NCBI GenBank assembly: GCA_027943335.1
Contig: BSBK01006429.1
Coordinates: 186,001 to 250,000, forward strand
Reading direction: 5' to 3'
DNA length: 64,000 nt
Source of the DNA: Chamaecyparis obtusa
Lineage: Eukaryota > Streptophyta > Pinopsida > Cupressales > Cupressaceae
A program made the translations under genes and the position numbers. A model generated the notes under the pieces. It was not told the DNA's origin and searched no databases. It worked only from the letters and a program-made list of their open reading frames with translations. Below, in pieces: positions 57,370 through 64,000 of this stretch (within the stretch, counting starts at the first letter, position 1; each line of letters begins with the position of its first letter).

Positions 57370-59433
57370 ATGGCTACACCTATTGTATTTGATGTCACAG
57401 AAAGGAAGAGATATGTTTTTAAAAGGAACCCTTTTAAGTCCACCTTAGATGACCTAGAAGGTGCATTTTCAAGAACCCCTATGCGCATCATGCATGTTGA
57501 AGACATTTGTGTGTATATATACTGTAAGAAGGAACCAGTTGGACTTGATAGGATAAAGTCACACCTTGAGTCCATGATGAAACCAGATAAAAAATTCCTA
57601 GATGAGTTCGCACATTTGAAAAACCATCCCATTATTGAGTATGCTATGACATATGAGTTTTATTAATCTAAGTGGATCAAGATATTACTAAGTAGGATTC
57701 ATGATGACCTATTCTAGATAGGTGAAGTGCCAATTAGAATCACATGAGAAATCATTCATGAAATGATAGGCCTCTCTAAGATAGGCACCATTCTTCCAGT
57801 GGGCAAGGATTATTGAGGAAGGCAGAATTGATTAAATAGGGAAATTCTATAATAAATACAGTGAGATTGATAAATCATAAATCCATGGAATGATAATAAA
57901 ACACATGCTCAAGTTCAAGAAGACAGTCCTAGAACTTAAAATAGTAATTCCGGACAATGTGTGGAGCATCTTGGAATTCTTGAAAAAACTAGCTATTGAG
58001 GAGGATCTAAGAATAAGAGAAAATATTCTAGATGAAAGCCTCCCTGTATGTTCTTTAGAAGAGGAAACATTATTGTTAGATCTGGTGAAGACACACCTCA
58101 GAACAAAGTTGAGAACACTACACATAATGGATAAGAACTATGAGTTAGTAGCTAAAGAGACAAAGAAAGCTTTTGAGTTCTGGATAGGCACATGTATCCA
58201 CCTACTACGCCCACAACTCAAGTTCCCTCTAAGGAAGCCAAGGAGTCAGAGACCACCAACATACTAGTAATGGGTCCTTAGGATTTGGCACCTACAATGG
58301 TAACACCTACAAAGATAGTGAAATCTGTGCCGAAGACTGAGACACAAAAAGATGACACAATCATCATAAATAATGTAGAGATAGTAATGGAGGCCTCAAA
58401 TAAAGTCTTGGATAAATTTTAGGAAGGCTTTGTGAGCACACAAGAGGTTGAAATTCTATGCGGTCACAATTCACCTAAGCTACAAGAAGAAGTGTTAATA
58501 GAGGATCTAATAGGTGAAGAAGAAGAAAAGGAGAAAAGAGAAGAAGAGGTGAAAATAAGTGAACAAATAGATGAGCCATCTATTGAAATACTAATCAGAA
58601 TAAAGAAAGAAGTGATGGACAACACTCCTATCACTCCCATACCCTCGACATCATTGTTGTCAAGTTTGACAGTAGACACCACAAGCTTGGACTCTTGGGG
58701 AGAAGAAGACTTGATTAAGATCAGTGTCCCTTCTATGGAAAAAAAAAAAAAAGAGAAGCAAGTGATGAGGAACCCTCAGTTTGTTGAATTAGTCAACATT
58801 CTGAACAACTTGCTACCTTCAGATAAGAAAGTGTCTAAGGTTCATTTAATTGATGATGTGAGTACCATATTGACAAACTTCAAAGAAAAATTTTCTAGCT
58901 TGGAAGAATCCACATCCCAAGTTACAGAAGAGAAATATATGAAGAAGAGATTGAGTGAACTTGCTGGAAACTTTGCACTTGACCTCAGTTCATTGAAGGT
59001 TGGTCAAGCATCCTTAAAGGAGTTTGTAGTTAAGGGAAGGAAGATCATAGCTGATTGTGTGAACTAGGATAAGCTGACTACTGATCACTACAATAAAATT
59101 TAGGAAGAACAAGCAATGATAGACAAAATAAGGAAATCAGTGGAAGATCCCTCCACCAATGTGAACATGTGTAACAATGTGTACTAGGGGTAGATAGACA
59201 AAATATAAAAGGATGAGAAAGAGATGTCTAATATAAGGTCAAGGAAAACATAGCTTAGGAATGCTCTTGCACCCTCTCTAGATGTACTTATTCAGAACAT
59301 CAAGGAGATCAATGCCACTATGTTGACATATGCCTTATGTGCCCATCTACAGACTGTCAATGCACTGATAACATTTTGGAAACAAGAGATCCAAAACTTG
59401 CAAATTTCTTATCGAGATGTACTTTCTTTGTAA
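57370..59433 (+). pseudogene. Element H ORF2: long unclassified protein
   Basis: It begins MATPIVFDVTERKRYVFKRN. Phase 1 runs to about 57.84 kb, phase 2 holds the coding-like part at 57890-58267, and phase 1 resumes to about 59.43 kb, so two compensating frameshifts are likely. The N-terminal third looks globular (MRIMHVEDICVYIYCKKEPV). An acidic region (EEEKEKREEEVKISEQID) and a helical C-terminal part (58.75-59.4 kb) follow. Several TAG stops occur. No known domain. General layout (globular, acidic, then coiled coil) is similar to ORFs C, F and G. Confidence 0.65.
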
Positions 59434-59649
59434 GTACTTGTAGATACACTTTTTTGAGAACCTTTGTCATTAATGTCAAAGGGGGAGTATTGTATGCAGA
59501 ATATGGAGTACTATATATGATGTAAAGAAAAAGTATACTACAGAGTATAAGGGAGATATAAGTTAGTATTTATTAAAGAATTTTATACAAGGGTACAATT
59601 AGTAACTTCACCATATTCCTTTGTTTTCATTAATGAAAAAGGGGGAGAT

Positions 59650-60383
59650 TGTTGGCAAGTTAACTATACTATTGTATATGACTAGATATAGTGTTGTCAT
59701 TATGGCAACAAAGTCATATAGAGTTTTGGAGTTAGTGCACATTATCATAAGGTCAGAATATGGCTAAGTATAGAAGACTGGACAGTTATCAGAGCACCAG
59801 AAGATCAGAGCATTAGCACACCTGTGTATGAATGAGTTATGGTATGCACCCTTGAAGTTAAGCTGGTAAGTGTGTATTCATGCTAATTCTAAGAGTGCAT
59901 GATCATATGAGACAGTATGATGAAGATACAGTTAGTTGAAGTCGTACAGACAGTGAACACTAGAATAGAACAGAGTATGTAGCCGACTGTTAGTATTTTG
60001 ATTAGCGGTTATAATAATATTTTGTAAAGGCTATGCGCCTATTGTAATTAGGTTGTAGACATGTAAACATCTTTTTTTGTAAACACACTTGAGCCAATTC
60101 ACTTGGAAGCATTGTATGTAATTGGTTATAGGCCGACCTAGTTAATTGTTTTGTTAGCACATATAAATATAAGATGTGCCTTTTTAATAAAGGAGGAAAG
60201 TGGATATAGAGATAAGATAAGAAGAGAAGAGAAATCTGAAGTGAAGATAGAATAAGTTAGAGCTTTACAAGGGGCTAAATCATCAATGCACAAAAGGAAC
60301 TGATCAGACAAGCAGTGTCATAGCACCAGTTCATCTAGTAGATATAGTCTATATCTAAGATCAAAAGGTTGTAGCCTTCACCA
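59650..60383 (+). repeat. Element H 3' LTR, truncated by element K
   Basis: It starts TGTTGGCAAG right after the polypurine tract and follows the 5' LTR to GGTTGTAGCCTTCACCA. There the K LTR begins. By comparison with the 5' copy, CTTGAGCAG should resume after K, outside the window. Confidence 0.9.
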
Positions 60384-61425
60384 TGTTAGTCCATTTTCTA
60401 GTCATAGAAAAATCCTATGAAAATGGCCTCTTCCCTGCAAATTTTTTTGTAAAAGTGTCTCGCCCTGCCTGTGATCACACTTTTATCTTGCGATGAAAAT
60501 CTATGATGTTTCCTAGTGTGTACCCTTAGCCATATGATCTTCATTATATCACCTTGCTCCAGTTTAGATCGCATCTCCTAAATCACAAAACCTAGGGAGA
60601 TATTCAAGTTTTAAGGTCTGCAAGAAATAGTCTCAGAATCTACCTAGTGTCGAAAACCCACAATGTCTTTTTGAATACCTTGGATGTTTTTGATCTTTCA
60701 CTGAAACCCTGTGTGTTTTTGACCTTGCATTTCTTCTCTTCTACTGGCACTCCTTGTTCATCGATCTTAAGTGTGCAAGTGCGATGGTTGGTGGGGCCAG
60801 ATTCTTCAAGCGATAGAGGGAGGAGATCGACGGTCAGCGTATGAGTGTAAGGAATATTCCATGCTCATGAGATCATGCACTTACCATTGATCTCATTTGT
60901 CTCAAACATATCTTTGGTGGTGGTCCCGCTACCAGGTGAGCTGACTTGGCGGTATCTCATTGATCCATGAGAGTATGAAGTAGAGTGTTGTCAGTGGGAC
61001 CGGTATTCTTGGCATTCAGGCAGATTAAAGTTTAGTTTAATCTTGTGGCTATCATTATACCGTTAATGAAACATGCTCAACCTTTAATGCAGTGGTATAG
61101 TGACAACTATTGATTCTCATAAGGGAGTTAGGTGGGTCTGTTGACACATATGCATAGTTGGCACTATTTTATTCATCCATGTATTTGCATAGTGGCTTGT
61201 TGTCAGTGGGACCTAGTTTTTGGATGTGTTAGTGGGTCCTGATCCTGTCAGTTAATCAATAAACGGTGTATAATCTCATTGAGTGTGTTAGAGGCTTAAG
61301 ATCTTGCAATGGCCGTTGATTTTGTATCCTAGCAGAGGGTTGTCAGGGCTAGGGGAAGATTCTTTATCCGATGGTGGGCGTGAAATCTGATAAAATCTTG
61401 GAAGTCTTTGTGAACTTGAGACGGC

Positions 61426-61433
61426 TATAAATA
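61426..61433 (+). promoter_or_regulatory. TATA box candidate in the K LTR
   Basis: TATAAATA in a GACGGCTATAAATATTCC context, about one third into the LTR, suitable for the U3-R transition. Confidence 0.45.
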
Positions 61434-63084
61434 TTCCTATGTGGGCTCGGTTGAATTTCTCAGTGTCTTTGGTAGTTGTGATAAAATGTTTAGCGGATTG
61501 ACAAATTTTCTTCCTATTCATTGGTTCACGTAATGTTTTGGTGGTGCCCTAGTTTATTTGGCGATTCAGCGAATAGTGGTCATGTGATCGCTAAGTTTTT
61601 TAGCGATGGTGGAAAGTATTTTGTGAATTGGTGGAAGTTCTTCGGTCACCAGTTCACTAGATAAACTGGGGCCGCTTGCTCGGTTCTAATTGGCCGGTGA
61701 GTGCCGAGCTGGATGTTGTCAGTGGGGCCACAATTTTTAAAGGAAGTAGAGCGTCTGCAAGTCTATGAAGATCATGTGGTTGTCGTTATACTGCTGAGGT
61801 GAGATGCTTGACTTTTAGCATCATGGTGTAACGGCGATGGTCAATTTTGTTTAAAGAAATATAAAGCGCGTGGAGCCTACAAATTTTTAAAAAGGAGTAT
61901 CATCATTGCCGAGTTAAGGTGGTCCACGGTGCTAGTGCTGCTGACGTGTTTGATTTTGAATGGTTGTTGACTGCCAACGGGTTCGAGGACTTCTTAGAGG
62001 GGTTGTGATTGGCATTGCGCGGCTAAGTGATTGTAGTCACATGATCACAAGGGTGAGTAGGCTGTCTTGGGATCATGCAACCAGGCATAAATGTAAACCA
62101 GGATTCCTTTAAGGGCCACTCAATTTTTAGAGAAAGATGGATCATCAATGGCCATGTTTTAAAATGAGTTGGATGCTAAAGACTTAACTGTTGGAATTCA
62201 AATTTAAATCTACAGATGGTTTTCACGACAAGAGGTACCAAAATTTATGGTTTTTTGGCCATTTCTTGGTCTGGTTGGTGGCATCGATTGTTGCAATGTG
62301 GTCCAAGGGGCTTTGTGATTGATTGTAGAAGTTGTTTTGTACCTGGTGGAGTGTATTTTTGAGTTCAAGAAGCTATTTGTAGGTGGCCAATTTGACTAAT
62401 TTTTATGGCAGTTCCCTGGTGTTATATACTGAGCTCATACATTTTCATAATTGTAGATCTATTTGAGATTTGTTTACTCCAGGTTACTTGGTTTCCAACC
62501 CCTACAATAAGTTTTTGACCATTTCCAATTGGTATGGCAGTTGTAGTCCTAACCCTAGTCACCCTAAGCTTCATGCAATCTCTTTGAGATTCCCAAGGTG
62601 GCTAGTGGTATAAGTTGTTAGTTTTTAATAGAGTCGGGGTTTGATTTTTAATCAGTCCAGAGGTTCTGATTATAGTTAGTTCTAGGGGTTTGTAGCAGGG
62701 CTATATCACATTGCATGTAAGCTAAATAGAATTTTTGGAAGTCTTTTGCAGGTTATTGAAGTGGTTTGATCTCTATCCTACTTTGATCATGTACATGACT
62801 CATTATACTTAATATAAGTTTTTCATGCTTCCAAGTCTCTCCTTGGTGTCATTTTTGTGAATCTTGGATTTTTTGATCCATTGCATAGGGTTACCTTTGC
62901 ATATGTTCTTTCCTTTAGTTCTTGATCTAGGATCAAGTGAAATATACTTTAGAGGGGACATAGATTCAGTCTTGGTTGTCTAGAGAAGGATCTTATAAGT
63001 AGTGGATGGGCTGGAATGTTTATATTTATGGCTATGAGTCTTTGACAATAGTTGGTTCATGTTTCATTGGTTGTATGTGAGGTC

Positions 63085-63106
63085 TGCCCAATGGATAATG
63101 GCACTG
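63085..63106 (+). other. tRNA-Arg-like block in the K LTR
   Basis: TGCCCAATGGATAATGGCAC, a diverged form of the block found in all D-family LTRs, in the same relative place before the LTR end. Confidence 0.55.
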
Positions 63107-63529
63107 ATCAAGGATTAGTACACTTAGTTGAGTCCAATGTCTGATTGGCTCTTGTCTACCTTCCCTATCCTCATTAATCAAAGACCCTTTTAAGTTTTAA
63201 GTATTATTGTTGGTAGTAATACCCTTCACAAGGCCATTTTATACCCAATAGCAATTGAGATTCAATGAATGTCTGGTTAACATTTAGTAGTCTCTTGCTA
63301 TCATCTGCTTTGTTTAATCCAGTCCAAAGTCCTAAAATGCCATAAGTTACTGGATTAGGTGCACCCAGCATGGTTTTGCAGAGCTAGAAGTGAAGAGGGC
63401 AGTCTTGTCCTTATAGTTGGTCCAGTTGTCTTGCAGAGCTTTCACACTTGGAGCTAACCACTCCTAACATCAGTCTCAAGGCATATTGGCAGCCCTAGAT
63501 GGCGTAAGAATTTTCAAACACCAACAAGA

Positions 63530-63547
63530 TGGCAACTCCACTGGGGA
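63530..63547 (+). other. Element K primer-binding site (tRNA-Arg)
   Basis: TGGCAACTCCACTGGGGA, three bases after the LTR, one difference from the complement of the plant tRNA-Arg 3' end as I recall it (TGGCGACTCCACTGGGGA). Confidence 0.85.
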
Positions 63548-64000
63548 GAGTCTAGAATAGAGTAAAAAATAAAAACAAAGCATTTACTGATATTTTCTCA
63601 CCTAGTTGTGAGTGGTGGCTCTGATTTTTCTCTGTTTGATTAGTGCATTTTTTGATAAATAGTGTGGTTACTTGCGGATTTTTGGTTGGTTGGAAGAAGA
63701 CAAAAACAAGTACAAAAATTTTTCTCTTCAAGGAGGTGGTGACTCTACAAAGAAATGAACTTGATGGAGCTGCATGGTGAGCTCTAGATCTGCTTAGCCT
63801 TCCAGTCAATAAGGTTTCTCCTACAAAACTTCTAGGTAGTCTCTTGTTGAAAATGTATCCCTGTCAAGTGTCCAGCACTATTGTAAAGGGATGAGTTGTA
63901 GTGGGCAGTTTCTCATGGAGGAACATAGGCCCTTTTGTTTTGATGGAATTGAAGGTGCCTCTAATAAGTTCTTTACTAAGGATGGGTATGAGGAAAATAA
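63548..64000. other. Element K leader
   Basis: Untranslated leader. No gag motif is reached before the window ends. A second primer-site-like word, TGGTGACTCTAC, occurs at 63737-63748. Confidence 0.5.

Larger units (their letters stand above)
47585..60383 (+). mobile_element. Element H: pol-less copia-like element with a multi-zinc-knuckle ORF, interrupted by J
   Basis: The 5' LTR is 47585-48701 and is followed by a tRNA-Met-type PBS. The interior is 48702-48727 plus 55790-59649. The polypurine tract GAAAAAGGGGGAGAT lies at 59635-59649. The 3' LTR starts at 59650 and is cut at 60383 by element K. J (48728-55784) sits 26 bp inside the left end. The interior encodes a coiled-coil plus zinc-knuckle protein and a second long ORF. 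No protease, integrase, RT or RNase H can be found. I infer a non-autonomous copia partner whose LTRs are related to those of J. Confidence 0.85.
60384..63526 (+). repeat. Element K 5' LTR
   Basis: It starts TGTTAGTCCATTTTC and ends TTTCAAACACCAACA. A TATA box candidate TATAAATA lies at 61426-61433. A GCGA-rich patch lies at about 61.56-61.68 kb, similar in words to 17-18.6 kb. The strong GCATAGCC hairpins of the D LTRs are missing. Confidence 0.85.
60384..64000 (+). mobile_element. Element K: second tRNA-Arg-primed long-LTR element, 5' end only
   Basis: A 3,143-bp LTR (60384-63526), a tRNA-Arg PBS (63530-63547) and about 450 bp of leader are visible; the rest lies beyond the window. The LTR shares landmarks with the D family (TGTTAG start, CACCAACA end, tRNA-Arg-like block, TAGGTGCACCC) but most of its sequence differs, so it is a separate family. 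If the TSD is 5 bp, CACCA (60379-60383) should recur at its far end. No gag domain is reached. Confidence 0.85.

Overview
The window looks like intergenic DNA from a large-genome seed plant. Every sizeable feature is a plant-type LTR retrotransposon or a piece of one, and the only host-gene-like sequence is a plant-specific PPR-DYW domain carried inside a retrotransposon. Very long LTRs, old nested insertions and few frameshifts would fit a gymnosperm, but the sequence alone does not prove that. I found no intact host gene, no complete tRNA or rRNA gene and no CRISPR array.

Layout, with names used below. (1) About 0.8-13.9 kb: element C, an old copia-like element without recognisable pol. It was split by chromovirus B (4552-12708, minus strand, TSD ATCAA/GTCAA). 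B was in turn invaded by a young 3.1-kb element A (5238-8374, minus strand, perfect TSD CTATG). A's LTRs differ at one of 424 positions and it carries a captured DYW domain. (2) 13.9-25.7 kb: degenerate sequence around ORF G (18928-22401), with an LTR-like block at 22.55-23.65 kb. (3) 25.7-47.6 kb: ORF F (26863-29122 continued at 44517-46120). F is interrupted by the 12.5-kb Tat-like Ty3/Gypsy element D (29123-41609) and an inverted solo LTR of the same family (41783-44511). Swapped target-site duplications and a restored reading frame show that the 173-bp spacer between them was flipped by recombination. (4) 47.6-60.4 kb: copia-like element H with four zinc knuckles but no pol, interrupted by copia element J (48728-55784, TSD CTCTA). 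J has related LTRs and a broken but complete gag-pol. (5) 60384 to the end: the 3.1-kb 5' LTR and leader of element K, a second tRNA-Arg-primed element, inserted into H's 3' LTR.

How it fits together. B, D and J are decayed autonomous elements (Ty3 chromovirus, Ty3 Tat-like, Ty1/copia). A, C, F, G and H show no pol and would need trans-acting partners; J is a natural candidate partner for H. Decay is mostly by stop codons. In the long ORFs of D, F and G, I counted about 41 internal TAG, 9 TAA and 4 TGA with the frame preserved, a pattern expected from cytosine deamination at methylated CAG/CTG sites. The D-family LTRs also carry an array of six GCATAGCC/GGCTATGC hairpins and a block resembling the D-arm of tRNA-Arg, the same tRNA that their primer-binding sites match.
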